A stretch of DNA of 64,000 nt from Eubacterium sp. AF16-48 (GTDB lineage: Bacteria; Bacillota; Clostridia; Lachnospirales; Lachnospiraceae), in contig NZ_QUHB01000002.1 of NCBI RefSeq assembly GCF_003479405.1, positions 1-64,000 of the forward strand, written 5' to 3'. Position numbers and translations under genes: made by a program. Below, in pieces: positions 39,225 through 49,042 of this stretch (position 1 is the first letter of the stretch; the number at the start of each line of letters is the position of its first letter). Under the pieces are notes generated by a model, which saw nothing but the letters and a program-made list of their open reading frames with translations, searched no databases and had not been told where the DNA came from.

Positions 39225-39974
39225 ATGGCAGTTACAATTAAATCAGAAAGAGAAATTGAACTTATGCGTCAGGCCGGCAAATACATTGCCAAGGTCCATG
39301 AGGAACTGGCAAAAGAAATAAAGCCGGGCATGAGTACTTATCAGATTGACAAAATTGGAGAAGAGTTAATAAGAAGCTATGGCTGTATTCCAACATGTAA
39401 AGGATATGAAGGATTTCCGGCAGCGTTGTGTGTATCAGTAAATGACGAAGTCGTTCATGGAATACCTAGAAAAGATCACTTTGTGGACAATGGTGACATT
39501 GTAAGTCTTGATTTTTGCTTAAGCTATAAAGGTTACCAGTCAGATTGTGCAAGAACATTGCCTGTTGGGGAAATAAGTAATGATGCAAAACAATTGTTAG
39601 AGGTAACAAAGCAAAGCTTTTTCGAGGGAATTAAGTTTGCAAAAGAGGGATGCCACTTATACGAAATATCAGCAGCTATAAATGATTATGTTGATAAATT
39701 CGGATATGGAGTTGTCAGGGATTTGGTAGGTCACGGCATTGGAAGAGAAATGCATGAAGATCCGCAGATTCCGAATTTCAGACAAAGAAGAAGAGGGATG
39801 AAGTTACAGGCAGGAATGACACTTTGTATTGAACCTATGATTAATATGGGAAGAGCAGATGTGGCATTTATGGATGATGACTGGACAGTGGTTACAGATG
39901 ATGGATCATTGGCAGCACATTATGAAAACACGGTTCTTATAACAAAGGGAGAGCCGGAAATATTAACACTGTAA
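39225..39974 (+). CDS. map: Type I methionine aminopeptidase
   Basis: This 249-residue enzyme removes initiator Met. It has CVSVNDEVVHGIP, the metal Asp pair in VSLDFCLSYKGYQSDCART, GHGIGREMHEDPQIP and CIEPMI. The ribosome binding site AGGAG lies inside the end of adk, 2 bp upstream. Many clostridia carry a KOW-domain gene between map and infA, and it is absent here. Confidence 0.98.
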   Translation: MAVTIKSEREIELMRQAGKYIAKVHEELAKEIKPGMSTYQIDKIGEELIRSYGCIPTCKGYEGFPAALCVSVNDEVVHGIPRKDHFVDNGDIVSLDFCLSYKGYQSDCARTLPVGEISNDAKQLLEVTKQSFFEGIKFAKEGCHLYEISAAINDYVDKFGYGVVRDLVGHGIGREMHEDPQIPNFRQRRRGMKLQAGMTLCIEPMINMGRADVAFMDDDWTVVTDDGSLAAHYENTVLITKGEPEILTL

Positions 39975-40002
39975 AAGACTATAAAAGTGGAGGAATGAAA
40001 TC

Positions 40003-40221
40003 ATGTCAAAGGCAGATGTAATTGAAATAGAAGGAACAGTTGTAGAAAAATTGCCAAATGCGATGTTCAGGGTAGAGCTTGAAAACGGACATATAGTGCT
40101 TGCACATATCAGCGGTAAGCTTAGAATGAACTATATCAAAATACTCCCTGGAGATAAAGTAACAATAGAAATGTCTCCATATGACCTTTCAAAAGGAAGA
40201 ATCATATGGCGTGATAAATAA
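40003..40221 (+). CDS. infA: Translation initiation factor IF-1
   Basis: This 72-residue S1/OB-fold protein has [43 protein letters not shown] and [16 protein letters not shown] precedes the ATG. Confidence 0.98.
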   Translation: MSKADVIEIEGTVVEKLPNAMFRVELENGHIVLAHISGKLRMNYIKILPGDKVTIEMSPYDLSKGRIIWRDK

Positions 40222-40228
40222 GCTGCGC

Positions 40229-40293
40229 AATAATAAAATTTGTAAAAGGGTTTGGATGTTTACATACAAACCCTTGCACAAAATTTTATTATT
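40229..40293 (+). terminator. Long hairpin after infA
   Basis: AATAATAAAATTT (40229-40241) pairs with AAATTTTATTATT (40281-40293), and inside it AAGGGTTTG (40246-40254) pairs with CAAACCCTT (40267-40275). There is no clean T-run, so it may be a partial terminator, a processing site or a 3' stabiliser. Confidence 0.55.
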
Positions 40294-40295
40294 AT

Positions 40296-40350
40296 GGGGC
40301 GTATGCCCCGCAGCGAAATGAAGCGAAGCGGAATTGAGCTGGCGCAGCTT
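40296..40350 (+). repeat. Dispersed intergenic repeat, copy 2
   Basis: A GGGGC-GTAT-GCCCC hairpin (40296-40309) is followed by AGCGAAGCGGAATTGAG (40322-40338) and GGCGCAG. The 17-mer is inverted and identical at 24133-24149. It resembles a short palindromic (REP-like) element. Confidence 0.65.
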
Positions 40351-40490
40351 ATAAGGAAGAAAGGCTGTAATTGGTGCAGCTTTTTATAGAGTAACTAAAA
40401 AATATAATTTTTTTGAAAAAAAGTCCTTGTAATAATTATAATCTTATGATAACATTATATTCGGACTTTTTTGTGGAAGGAGGATTTACT

Positions 40491-40604
40491 GTGAAAGTTA
40501 GATCATCAGTTAAACCAATATGCGAAAAATGCAAAGTCATTAAAAGAAAAGGAATCGTAAGAATTATTTGCGAGAATCCTAAGCACAAACAGCGTCAGGG
40601 TTAA
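40491..40604 (+). CDS. rpmJ: 50S ribosomal protein L36
   Basis: This 37-residue protein uses a GTG start 7 nt behind AAGGAGG. It is the zinc form with CEKC, a later Cys and a His ([28 protein letters not shown]). It is separated from infA by hairpins and a repeat. Confidence 0.97.
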   Translation: MKVRSSVKPICEKCKVIKRKGIVRIICENPKHKQRQG

Positions 40605-40619
40605 TTTAATCCGGAAAAG

Positions 40620-40645
40620 AAGTGAATGATACATATTGTTCACTT
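40620..40645 (+). terminator. Weak hairpin after rpmJ
   Basis: AAGTGAA (40620-40626) pairs with TTCACTT (40639-40645), followed by ATTTG. It may be a weak terminator or attenuator. Confidence 0.35.
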
Positions 40646-40947
40646 ATTTGTGCTGTTTATTGTAATGCGGTATTAACCGTATTAATGATGCTATGTTTAG
40701 AGAGCATCAGGTAGTTTTACTACGAATTTGCGGCTGCAGTAACTATATTTTATATATACGTTACTATGAAATAAAGAAGATATAATTGATTTATATTTTC
40801 AGAAAGAATGACTGGTAATTTGCTGAACCGGTTATTCGTTTGAAACTTACAAATATGAATTTTTGGGAGCGTACAACATTTCAGACGTGGAAACACGGGC
40901 TACGTATTTTGAAGATTCATACAATTTAACTAATGGAGGTTATTCAT
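40646..40947 (+). promoter_or_regulatory. Long rpsM leader
   Basis: About 300 nt without a gene. Local pairings such as GATGCT/AGCATC (around 40688-40711) and ACCGGTT-like segments suggest a folded mRNA leader. It precedes rpsM-rpsK-rpsD-rpoA, so S4 (rpsD) control as in the alpha operon is possible, by analogy only. Confidence 0.4.
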
Positions 40948-41316
40948 ATGGCTCGTATTTCAGGTGTTGATTTACCAAGAGAAAAGAGAGTTGAAATTGG
41001 ATTGACTTATATTTATGGTATCGGTGTTTCAAGTTCAAAGAGAATCTTATCAGAAGCCGGCGTTAATCCTGACACACGTTGTAAGGATTTAACTGACGAA
41101 GAAGTTAAGAAAATCAGCGACGTTATCGATGCAAGTCAGACAGTTGAAGGTGATTTAAGAAGAGAAATCGCATTAAACATTAAGAGATTACAGGAAATTG
41201 GATGCTATAGAGGTATCCGTCATAGACGTGGACTTCCTGTTCGTGGCCAGAACACAAAGAACAATGCCAGAACAAGAAAAGGTCCTAAGAGAACTGTAGC
41301 AAACAAGAAAAAATAG
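40948..41316 (+). CDS. rpsM: 30S ribosomal protein S13
   Basis: This 122-residue head protein contacts P-site tRNA. It has [25 protein letters not shown] and [32 protein letters not shown] 40948 is preferred because GGAGG (40935-40939) overlaps the earlier in-frame ATG at 40933. Confidence 0.97.
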   Translation: MARISGVDLPREKRVEIGLTYIYGIGVSSSKRILSEAGVNPDTRCKDLTDEEVKKISDVIDASQTVEGDLRREIALNIKRLQEIGCYRGIRHRRGLPVRGQNTKNNARTRKGPKRTVANKKK

Positions 41317-41347
41317 TATAAACCCATAAGGGAGGTTAGTTTAGAAA

Positions 41348-41743
41348 ATGGCTAAGAAAGTTACAAAGAAAGTGACAAAGAAGCGTGTTAAGAAAAACGT
41401 TGAACACGGACAGGCACATATACAGGCATCATTTAACAATACAATTGTCACATTGACAGATGCTGAAGGAAATGCTTTATCATGGGCAAGTGCTGGCGGT
41501 CTGGGATTTAGAGGTTCAAAGAAATCTACTCCTTATGCAGCTCAGATGGCAGCAGAAACTGCAACAAAGGCAGCTTTAGTACATGGTTTGAAAACAGTAG
41601 ATGTTATGGTTAAGGGTCCAGGATCAGGTAGAGAGGCAGCTATTCGTGCCCTTGCTACATGCGGTCTTGAAGTTACATCTATTAAGGACGTAACTCCAGT
41701 ACCACACAATGGATGTCGCCCACCAAAACGTAGAAGAGTCTAA
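41348..41743 (+). CDS. rpsK: 30S ribosomal protein S11
   Basis: This 131-residue platform protein has [35 protein letters not shown] and [15 protein letters not shown]. The N-terminus carries a basic [13 protein letters not shown] extension. Confidence 0.98.
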   Translation: MAKKVTKKVTKKRVKKNVEHGQAHIQASFNNTIVTLTDAEGNALSWASAGGLGFRGSKKSTPYAAQMAAETATKAALVHGLKTVDVMVKGPGSGREAAIRALATCGLEVTSIKDVTPVPHNGCRPPKRRRV

Positions 41744-41758
41744 TTTAGGAGGGAAAAG

Positions 41759-42352
41759 ATGGCAGTAAATAGAGTTCCTGTTCTTAAAAGATGTAGATCA
41801 CTTGGTTTAGATCCGATTTATTTAGGAATAGACAAGAAATCAAATAGAAATTTAAACAGATCAAGCAGAAAGATGAGTGAATATGGTCTTCAGCTTAGAG
41901 AAAAGCAGAAAGCTAAATTCATTTATGGTGTATTAGAAAAGCCTTTCAGAAATTACTATCAGAAGGCACAGAAGAAACCTGGACAGACAGGTGAAAATCT
42001 TATGATCATGCTTGAAACAAGACTTGACAATGTAGTATTCCGTATGGGATTTGCAAGAACAAGAAAAGAAGCAAGACAGATCGTAGATCACAAGCATGTT
42101 TTGGTTAATGGAAAGCAGGTAAATATTCCTTCTTACTTAATCAAAGTTGGTGATGTTATTGAAATCAAAGAGAACTGCAAAGGTTCACAGAGATATAAAG
42201 ATATCATCGAAGTTACTGGTGGAAGAACAGTCCCAGCATGGGTTGAAGTAGACCAGGATAATCTTAAAGGTGAAATCAAGGAACTTCCAAAGAGAGAAGA
42301 TATTGATGTACCTGTAGATGAGATGCTTATTGTCGAATTATATTCTAAATAA
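41759..42352 (+). CDS. rpsD: 30S ribosomal protein S4
   Basis: This 197-residue 16S-binding assembly protein is a typical translational autoregulator. It has KQKAKFIYGVLEKPFRNYYQKA and the S4 RNA-binding segment LDNVVFRMGFARTRKEARQIVDHKHVLVNGK. The N-terminal cysteines are not conserved (C- type). Confidence 0.97.
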   Translation: MAVNRVPVLKRCRSLGLDPIYLGIDKKSNRNLNRSSRKMSEYGLQLREKQKAKFIYGVLEKPFRNYYQKAQKKPGQTGENLMIMLETRLDNVVFRMGFARTRKEARQIVDHKHVLVNGKQVNIPSYLIKVGDVIEIKENCKGSQRYKDIIEVTGGRTVPAWVEVDQDNLKGEIKELPKREDIDVPVDEMLIVELYSK

Positions 42353-42423
42353 TATATTCATATATTTTATTAAGATTGTTCCCAGTAGGCTTAAGCAATT
42401 CCCAATAAAGGAGGGGCTAATTA

Positions 42424-43383
42424 GTGTTCGATTTTGAGAAACCAAATATTATAGTAGAAAAATCAGATGATGGAAGATATGGTAAGTTTGTAGTTGAACC
42501 TCTTGAAAGAGGATATGGTACAACACTTGGTAATGCATTAAGAAGAATTATGCTTTCATCATTACCAGGCTCAGCTGTAAGCCAGATTAAGATTGACGGA
42601 GTTCTTCATGAATTCAGTTCAGTACCTGGAGTAAAAGAAGACGTTACGGAAATCGTAATGAACATTAAACAGCTTGAGATTAAAAACAACAGTACAACAG
42701 ATGAACCGAAGATTGCTCATATTGATGTAACTGGAGACCAGGTCGTAACAGCAGCTGATATCCAGACAGATTCTGATATTGAAATCTTAAACCCGGATTT
42801 AGTTATTGCAACACTTAGTGGTGGTGCAGATAGCAAACTTAGTATGGAATTAATCATTACTAAGGGTAGAGGTTATGTAAGTTCAGAGAAAAATAAGAAT
42901 GATAATCTTCCAATCGGTGTTATCGCTGTAGACTCAATTTACACTCCGGTAGAGAGAGTTAATATGTCAGTTGAAAACACTCGTGTAGGTCAGGTTACAG
43001 ACTTTGATAAGCTTACATTAGATGTTTATACTAATGGAACATTAGATACTGATGAAGCTGTTAGTTTGGCATCAAAAGTTCTTTGCGAACACTTAAAGTT
43101 ATTTATTGATCTTTCTGACACTTCAAAGGATATTGAAGTTATAGCAGAACCGGTCGATGATGAAATTGATAAAGTGTTAGAGATGAACATCGATGAATTA
43201 GAGTTATCAGTTCGTTCATACAATTGTTTGAAGAGAGCAGGTATCAATACAGTTGAGGAATTAGTAAATAAGACTTCTGATGATATGATGAAGGTAAGAA
43301 ACCTTGGACGTAAGTCATTAGAAGAAGTACTTGCTAAGTTAAAAGAACTCGGCCTTGCATTGAAACCAGGCGACGAGAACTAA
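42424..43383 (+). CDS. rpoA: DNA-directed RNA polymerase subunit alpha
   Basis: This 319-residue protein uses a GTG start behind AAAGGAGG. The NTD has [28 protein letters not shown] and the CTD has [25 protein letters not shown] and [16 protein letters not shown]. Confidence 0.98.
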   Translation: MFDFEKPNIIVEKSDDGRYGKFVVEPLERGYGTTLGNALRRIMLSSLPGSAVSQIKIDGVLHEFSSVPGVKEDVTEIVMNIKQLEIKNNSTTDEPKIAHIDVTGDQVVTAADIQTDSDIEILNPDLVIATLSGGADSKLSMELIITKGRGYVSSEKNKNDNLPIGVIAVDSIYTPVERVNMSVENTRVGQVTDFDKLTLDVYTNGTLDTDEAVSLASKVLCEHLKLFIDLSDTSKDIEVIAEPVDDEIDKVLEMNIDELELSVRSYNCLKRAGINTVEELVNKTSDDMMKVRNLGRKSLEEVLAKLKELGLALKPGDEN

Positions 43384-43484
43384 TAGACATGAGTTTGTTA
43401 GAGGAGGTGCAGGGTATATACATATCCCACCGACGATTTGCCACTATTAAGCAATGGTGACAATACAAAACAGGAGGTAAGAAA

Positions 43485-44009
43485 ATGGCAGGTTATAGAA
43501 AACTTGGAAGAACTTCAAGTCAGAGAAAGGCTTTAATAAGAGGTCAGGTTACAAGTCTTTTAAATAACGGCAAAATAGTTACAACTGAAGCAAGAGCTAA
43601 AGAAATTAGCAAGGTTGCTGAAGGTCTTATTGCATTAGCTGTAAAAGAAAAAGATAACTTTGATGAAGTTGAAGTTACAGCTAAAGTTGCTCGTAAAGAT
43701 AAAGATGGCAAGAGAGTTAAAGAAGTAGTTGATGGCAAGAAAGTAACAATTTACGATGAAGTAAAGAAGACTATCAAGAAAGACCAGCCTTCACGTCTTC
43801 ATGCTAGACGCCAGATGAACAAGGTTCTTTACACAGTAACAGACAAAACTGGCAAGAAGAATGAAGCAAAGAAAGTTGATTTAACTAAGAAGTTATTTGA
43901 CGAGATTGCTCCTAAGTACGCAGACCGTAAGGGTGGCTATACAAGAATCGTTAAGATTGGCCAGCGTAAAGGTGATGCTGCTATGGAAGTATTACTTGAA
44001 TTAGTATAA
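43485..44009 (+). CDS. rplQ: 50S ribosomal protein L17 (extended form)
   Basis: At 174 residues it is about 50 longer than the common form. The start [24 protein letters not shown] and the end [30 protein letters not shown] are standard. The extra residues form a charged middle insert (about 62-110, rich in Lys, Asp and Val), as in some clostridia. It is the last gene of the alpha operon. Confidence 0.96.
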   Translation: MAGYRKLGRTSSQRKALIRGQVTSLLNNGKIVTTEARAKEISKVAEGLIALAVKEKDNFDEVEVTAKVARKDKDGKRVKEVVDGKKVTIYDEVKKTIKKDQPSRLHARRQMNKVLYTVTDKTGKKNEAKKVDLTKKLFDEIAPKYADRKGGYTRIVKIGQRKGDAAMEVLLELV

Positions 44010-44043
44010 TAGCAATATATTGAGTGTTAAGCTCGCATTAAAT

Positions 44044-44092
44044 AAAACAAACAGTCGATTATGTTATACATAGTTGGCTGTTTGTTTTGTTT
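44044..44092 (+). terminator. Terminator of the ribosomal supercluster
   Basis: AAAACAAACAG (44044-44054) pairs with CTGTTTGTTTT (44078-44088), with an inner TTATG/CATAG and a T-rich end. Confidence 0.85.
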
Positions 44093-44231
44093 AACAGTAA
44101 AAATAAACGGTACTATACAAGAGTGGGGGCATGGTTCTTTGAAAACCATGAAGATTTGTTATTTTTTGTATTTGACAAAGTTAAAAGAAAAAAACACTAT
44201 AGAAATTGTATAGAAAGAACGAGGTGACAGT

Positions 44232-44528
44232 ATTGATGCATTTATTGACAATAAGGCTGCAAAGGAAATAACTATAATAAACAAATCCTCAAAAGATGAC
44301 ACAGGTATAAATAAAATAAGTGTTGAGAGATATGGGGATGAGTATGTTTGTAACGGAAAGACATATAAGTATTTTTATAAAATAACCCATTTAGAAGGAA
44401 ATGAGATATCCCAGGATTATATTTTAGGAAATGTGATATTAGATGAAAAGGAATATAATAATTACATAGCAAATAGTACACAAGGGGAGAACGCACCACT
44501 TATTGTGGCAAGTAATATAGAGAAATAA
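44232..44528 (+). pseudogene. Open frame without ATG/GTG/TTG start, probable gene remnant
   Basis: A 98-codon frame reads IDAFIDNKAAKEITIINKSS ... RYGDEYVCNGKTYKYFYKITH ... YILGNVILDEKEYNNYIAN. It looks like the tail of a secreted or lipid-anchored protein. GAGGTG lies 7 nt before an ATT codon at 44232, so a very rare ATT start cannot be excluded. A truncated relic is more likely, as no signal peptide precedes it. I do not recognise the family. Confidence 0.45.
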
Positions 44529-44573
44529 AGTAAAAGCCTGTTTTACATAGTGCATAAATGAAAACATTCCCAC

Positions 44574-44602
44574 TTGCTTTTTTTAATATAACTTAGTATA
44601 GT
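44574..44602 (+). promoter_or_regulatory. Promoter of the glycosyltransferase gene
   Basis: TTGCTT (44574-44579), a 17-bp spacer and TATAGT (44597-44602), 34 bp before the start codon. Confidence 0.5.
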
Positions 44603-44636
44603 GTAATAGATTTTACAGAATAGAGAGGAAAGAATC

Positions 44637-46118
44637 ATGTGGATTATGTCAATGACTATAATAGACAGAATCGTTGATTTTATGTGTAATATAAAGTCGC
44701 CGGTGTTGGCGATTTGCTATGTAGTAGGAATATTTATGGGAATTCTTATAATACAGGATAAACCATATATGCTTATTGGTTTGTTTGCCACCAGAAAATT
44801 TAAACCGGCAAAGAAGCAGCACAAATATGCAGTGCTTATTCCTGCCAGAAATGAGGAACCGGTTATTGCAAACCTTATTAACAGTATAAGAAAGCAGGAC
44901 TATCCCCAGGAACTAATAACCATATTCGTTGTGGCAGATAACTGCACTGATAATACAGCAAAGGTGGCAAGAGAAAAGGGAGCCATATGCTATGAGCATT
45001 TTAATCCTGAAGAGAGAACCAAAGGATTTGCCCTTAAGTATCTTTTTGAACAAATACAAAGAGATTATGGCATAGAGTCCTTTGAAGGGTATTTTATATT
45101 TGACTCAGACAATTTGCTGAAAAAAGATTATATTTCAAGAATGAATGATTCCTTTGATGCAGGAGAGAAGATAATCACATCATATAGAAGCACAAAGAAC
45201 TGGACGGAAAGCTGGATAGCATCCACATATGCCATTCATTGGTTACGGTCAATACGATACAGGCATAGAGCCCGTTCTCTTCTTCACTTAGCAACTAACA
45301 TTCAGGGAACAGGTTTTCTGTTTTCCAATGAAATAGTAAAAGACGGATGGAAATATACATCCCTTACGGAAGATAGGGCATTAACAGCAGATTGCGTTGT
45401 AGAGGGATATGAAATATCCTACAATGATGATGCAATTTTCTATGATGAACAACCTGTTAGTTTAAAGGTAGCATTGAGACAAAGGTTACGTTGGTCTAAG
45501 GGGCATCTTCAGGCATTTGCTGAAAGTGGATGGGGTTTGTTTAAAAATATATTCATAGATAAAAACACAAAGCACTATGAAGATGATAAATGGTACAGCT
45601 ATTTAATAAGAACCATAAGGCATAGATTTATGTCCTTTGATACTTTTGCACAACTTCTTCCTAAAAATATTGTCTATGCAGCCAAGTGGATTTTACTGAA
45701 ATTAATAATTGATCCTTTTATTGCGTGGAATACAGGAGCTACAATGTACGTCTTTAGCAATGATACATATTTATCTGCCATTGTGAGACACTTTACAGGT
45801 AATACCACTGTAGCCCTAGACTCGGGAGTAAAAGCTTATTTTTTCAGCATTTTACTGGCAATATGGATAAGATTATTTTATAGAATAGGAAGATATTTTG
45901 TGAATATATGGGTAGCTGTTTATCTGTTTATAATTGAGCATAGAAGAATACCGAAGTTTAGCATATGGCGAAAGGTACTTTATGTATTTACCTGGCCTAC
46001 TTTTGATATTATACAAAGATATACCCAGTATGTAGCATTGTTTAAAAAGGTTGAGTGGAAGCCAATTCCCCACAACAGCAAGATTACAATTGAAGATATA
46101 GAAGAGCAGGTAGGATAA
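44637..46118 (+). CDS. Membrane glycosyltransferase family 2
   Basis: This 493-residue protein has an N-terminal membrane helix, a GT-A domain and C-terminal helices. The GT2 motifs are VLIPARNEEPVIANLINSI, VVADNCTDNT, the metal-binding FDSDN, the acceptor-side TEDRAL and QRLRWSKG. That is the processive-type set seen in polysaccharide synthases. It probably builds a surface or secreted glycan. It is convergent with the LTA-synthase-like gene. The product polymer is unknown. Confidence 0.88.
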   Translation: MWIMSMTIIDRIVDFMCNIKSPVLAICYVVGIFMGILIIQDKPYMLIGLFATRKFKPAKKQHKYAVLIPARNEEPVIANLINSIRKQDYPQELITIFVVADNCTDNTAKVAREKGAICYEHFNPEERTKGFALKYLFEQIQRDYGIESFEGYFIFDSDNLLKKDYISRMNDSFDAGEKIITSYRSTKNWTESWIASTYAIHWLRSIRYRHRARSLLHLATNIQGTGFLFSNEIVKDGWKYTSLTEDRALTADCVVEGYEISYNDDAIFYDEQPVSLKVALRQRLRWSKGHLQAFAESGWGLFKNIFIDKNTKHYEDDKWYSYLIRTIRHRFMSFDTFAQLLPKNIVYAAKWILLKLIIDPFIAWNTGATMYVFSNDTYLSAIVRHFTGNTTVALDSGVKAYFFSILLAIWIRLFYRIGRYFVNIWVAVYLFIIEHRRIPKFSIWRKVLYVFTWPTFDIIQRYTQYVALFKKVEWKPIPHNSKITIEDIEEQVG

Positions 46119-46166
46119 AAAATAAGCTACAGTTTAAGGCAACACTTAAGCTGTAGCTTATTTTAT
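46119..46166. terminator. Bidirectional terminator
   Basis: AAATAAGCTACAG...TTAAG pairs with CTTAA...CTGTAGCTTATTT, with A and T tracts on both sides. It separates the convergent glycosyltransferase and sulfatase genes. Confidence 0.85.
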
Positions 46167-46176
46167 AAATTAAAAA

Positions 46177-48051
46177 TTATTTTCTGAAATAATCATATTT
46201 CAAGGTTAAATCATTTTTCTTAATGGTATCGTTTACCAAAATACTCATTTTTTCTAACTTCTTTTGACTGATTTTGCCACCGTTAGTGACTTTTCCATCT
46301 TCAACGTAGACTTTTCCGTCATACCATGAATAATCGCTGAAAAAGGCAAAACCGTGGTAATTATCTGCCAAAGCATTCTTTCCAATATAATTATTGCTGT
46401 TATATTTTATTCCAAACAGGTTAAGCACAGTAGGAAGAATATTCATCTGCATTGTAACCTCATTAACATCGGTTGGTTTAACATCACTACTCCATATAAA
46501 GAATGGTGTATGATTAATAAGATTGTTGTCAGTTTCCTTATATTTATCAAGAACTGACTTATCTTTAATTGTGTAAAGATAGTGGTCTGCATATGCAACA
46601 ATAACTGTATTATCGTATAGGTTATTATCCTTTAACGCCTGAATTAAAAGACCTACCATATAATCTGTTTCTCCCACCATTAATTTGGCAGTTTCCTCTT
46701 CCGACAAATCGGGAACATTACCTACACCGTATTTTTTTTCGGCAATAAGCTTTCCCACCTCTTTGGAGGTTGTAAAAGGTGTATGAGGAGAGTAAGAAAT
46801 AATATAATCCACAAATTTTCCCTTTTGTTTAAACATCTTATTGTAAAATGTTTTGTTAAGAATCAATTCCCTGTCTAACTCATAATCTAAATTATTATAC
46901 TTGGCAATATCCTTTAAACCATAGTAGTTATCGTATCCCCAGCTTTTATAGTTAATGCCACGGGAATAAAAATCTGCCGAATTCATATGGAAAGCATTAA
47001 CACTGTAACCGGCCTTTTTAAACAACCTTGCCATGGAATTGTCAAAGGTATTAGTGTTAAAAGTATATACATTTTCAGTATAAGATATTGGGGTGGTAAA
47101 TCCCGCATTAACTGCAAATTCTGAATTGAAGGTAGAACCACCACCGGTATATATGGAATAATGATCCGTGAAATTAATGGAGTGATTAAGCAAATTATAA
47201 AGGTTAGGTGTATTTTCTTTGCTTAAAAGCCATGTATCCATTCCTTCTAACTGGAGAAAAATCACGTTCTTGTCCTTGAAAAGACCGGTATATGAATTAG
47301 TTTCATCTTCGGTTTTTGCATTATATATGTCATCTAAAAACTTTTTATCTTCCTTGCTGATTTTATCCTTAGGTTTAAGGAAAGTAAAATAAAAGTTTCT
47401 AACGGAATATTCATAAAGTCCTGATATTCTCATACTTTTGTTGCTGTCACTATAATTTTCGTACACGCTTCTTGGCTTTTTAAAGTTATTCCACTTAAGC
47501 CCTGAACTGGAGTGACCAAACATAAGAGGTGCTAAAAGATGAAGTATAACAAAAACCACCACAAAAATAAGCAGCCTCTTTAAACGAAACTCATCATATT
47601 TCTTATATTTTTTTGCCACAATAATAGTGTATACAAGTACAATTACGGCAAATATGTATATAACTGGATTTGTATGAACAATAGTATCTAATATATAAGA
47701 ACTTCCTTCATCAGCCATTTTAGTAAGATTAAAACTAAAATAAAATCCTGTAAGGGAATAATAAATGGTGTTAGTCAAAAACATCCCAAAGGACAAAATG
47801 AAAAATATCCAGTAAAGAATTTTACCGGCAATTCCTTTTAAGGAAGTGACAATTCCCATAAAAAATACAATCCACAATAAAGTGAAAATATTAGGAGCCG
47901 GATAGTAAATCGGAAAATATGAAATTTTAAGACCGAAAGCACGGGTAAAAATATCCATTGCAAAGAATGGAAGAGCCATTAATATAATAACCTTGTTAGT
48001 GATAATTACTTTTTTTAACTTAATACTTATGTTTTTTATTGAATTAATCAT
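46177..48051 (-). CDS. LTA-synthase-like membrane sulfatase (phosphoglycerol transferase family)
   Basis: This 624-residue protein has five membrane helices in the first 200 residues, then an extracellular sulfatase domain. That domain has VIFLQLEGMDTWLL, the nucleophile region YTGGGSTFNSEFAVNAGF, FHMNSADFYSRGINYKSWGYDNYYG and VIVAYADHYLYT. The family moves phosphoglycerol onto lipoteichoic acid or other glycans. Start 48051 (MINSIKNISIK) has GGAGG 9 nt upstream on the minus strand, while the earlier in-frame ATG at 48117 has none. It might modify the polymer made by the neighbouring glycosyltransferase. Confidence 0.88.
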   Translation of the reverse strand: MINSIKNISIKLKKVIITNKVIILMALPFFAMDIFTRAFGLKISYFPIYYPAPNIFTLLWIVFFMGIVTSLKGIAGKILYWIFFILSFGMFLTNTIYYSLTGFYFSFNLTKMADEGSSYILDTIVHTNPVIYIFAVIVLVYTIIVAKKYKKYDEFRLKRLLIFVVVFVILHLLAPLMFGHSSSGLKWNNFKKPRSVYENYSDSNKSMRISGLYEYSVRNFYFTFLKPKDKISKEDKKFLDDIYNAKTEDETNSYTGLFKDKNVIFLQLEGMDTWLLSKENTPNLYNLLNHSINFTDHYSIYTGGGSTFNSEFAVNAGFTTPISYTENVYTFNTNTFDNSMARLFKKAGYSVNAFHMNSADFYSRGINYKSWGYDNYYGLKDIAKYNNLDYELDRELILNKTFYNKMFKQKGKFVDYIISYSPHTPFTTSKEVGKLIAEKKYGVGNVPDLSEEETAKLMVGETDYMVGLLIQALKDNNLYDNTVIVAYADHYLYTIKDKSVLDKYKETDNNLINHTPFFIWSSDVKPTDVNEVTMQMNILPTVLNLFGIKYNSNNYIGKNALADNYHGFAFFSDYSWYDGKVYVEDGKVTNGGKISQKKLEKMSILVNDTIKKNDLTLKYDYFRK

Positions 48052-48122
48052 TGTAATATTCCTCCACACAATAAAATACCATAAATAATTACAAATGTCT
48101 AAACTAATATTTGGCATATAAG

Positions 48123-48151
48123 TTGCAAAAAAAATCTAAATAGAATAAAAT
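48123..48151 (+). promoter_or_regulatory. Possible promoter of the ECF transporter operon
   Basis: TTGCAA (48123-48128), a 17-bp spacer and TAAAAT (48146-48151), 38 bp before ecfA1. Confidence 0.45.
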
Positions 48152-48189
48152 AAGTGCGGTGGCGTAGCAAAATTTAATCGGAGACTAAA

Positions 48190-49041
48190 ATGGAAATAAT
48201 TAATATAAAGAATCTTATTCATGAATATAGAACAGCTGATGAAGAAACAGAGACGGTAAGAGCCATTGACGGAGTATCCCTTGATGTTGAACAGGGGCAG
48301 TTTATTGTAATATTAGGTCATAACGGCTCCGGAAAATCTTCTTTGGCTAAACATATAAATGCCCTGTTAATGCCCACCGACGGAACTATCTGGGTAGATG
48401 ATATGGATACAAGGGATGGTAAGCTTTTGTGGGACATAAGACAGACGGCAGGAATGGTTTTTCAGAACCCTGATAACCAGATAGTGGCAACCATGGTGGA
48501 AGAGGATGTTGCCTTTGGCCCGGAAAATATGTCGGTTCCCACAGGGGAAATATGGAAAAGAGTGGAGAAGGCATTAGGTGCCGTTGGAATGACAAAATTC
48601 AGGCACAAATCTCCTTTAAAACTTTCCGGTGGACAAAAACAGAGAGTGGCAATTGCAGGAATAATAGCCATGGAACCGAAATGCATTATTTTAGATGAAC
48701 CAACTGCCATGCTTGATCCGGTAGGAAGAAGAGAAGTTATCAAAACATTGCATCAGCTTAATAAGGAAAAAGGCATAACCATTGTTTTAATAACTCATTA
48801 TATGAATGAAGCAATTAAAGCAGATAAAATCTTTGTTATGGACAAGGGAAAGTTGGCAATGCAGGGAACTCCAAAAGAAATTTTTTCCCGGGTGGACGAA
48901 ATAAAAGGATATGGACTTGAGGTGCCGCAGGTTACGGAATTAGGTTATATGCTAAAGAAAAGCGGTCTTGACATAGAAGATGGAATACTTACTGTAGACC
49001 AGCTGTTAGAACAGATAAATAAGATGGAAAGAGATAATTAA
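48190..49041 (+). CDS. ecfA1: Energy-coupling factor transporter ATPase EcfA1
   Basis: This 283-residue ABC ATPase has Walker A GHNGSGKSSLAKHINALL, Q-loop QNPDNQIVATMVEEDVAFGPEN, signature LSGGQKQRVAIAG and Walker B IILDEPTAMLD. With EcfA2 and EcfT it forms the shared engine that powers several vitamin or metal S-components encoded elsewhere. It is 1 bp from ecfA2. Confidence 0.95.
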   Translation: MEIINIKNLIHEYRTADEETETVRAIDGVSLDVEQGQFIVILGHNGSGKSSLAKHINALLMPTDGTIWVDDMDTRDGKLLWDIRQTAGMVFQNPDNQIVATMVEEDVAFGPENMSVPTGEIWKRVEKALGAVGMTKFRHKSPLKLSGGQKQRVAIAGIIAMEPKCIILDEPTAMLDPVGRREVIKTLHQLNKEKGITIVLITHYMNEAIKADKIFVMDKGKLAMQGTPKEIFSRVDEIKGYGLEVPQVTELGYMLKKSGLDIEDGILTVDQLLEQINKMERDN

Positions 49042-49042
49042 T

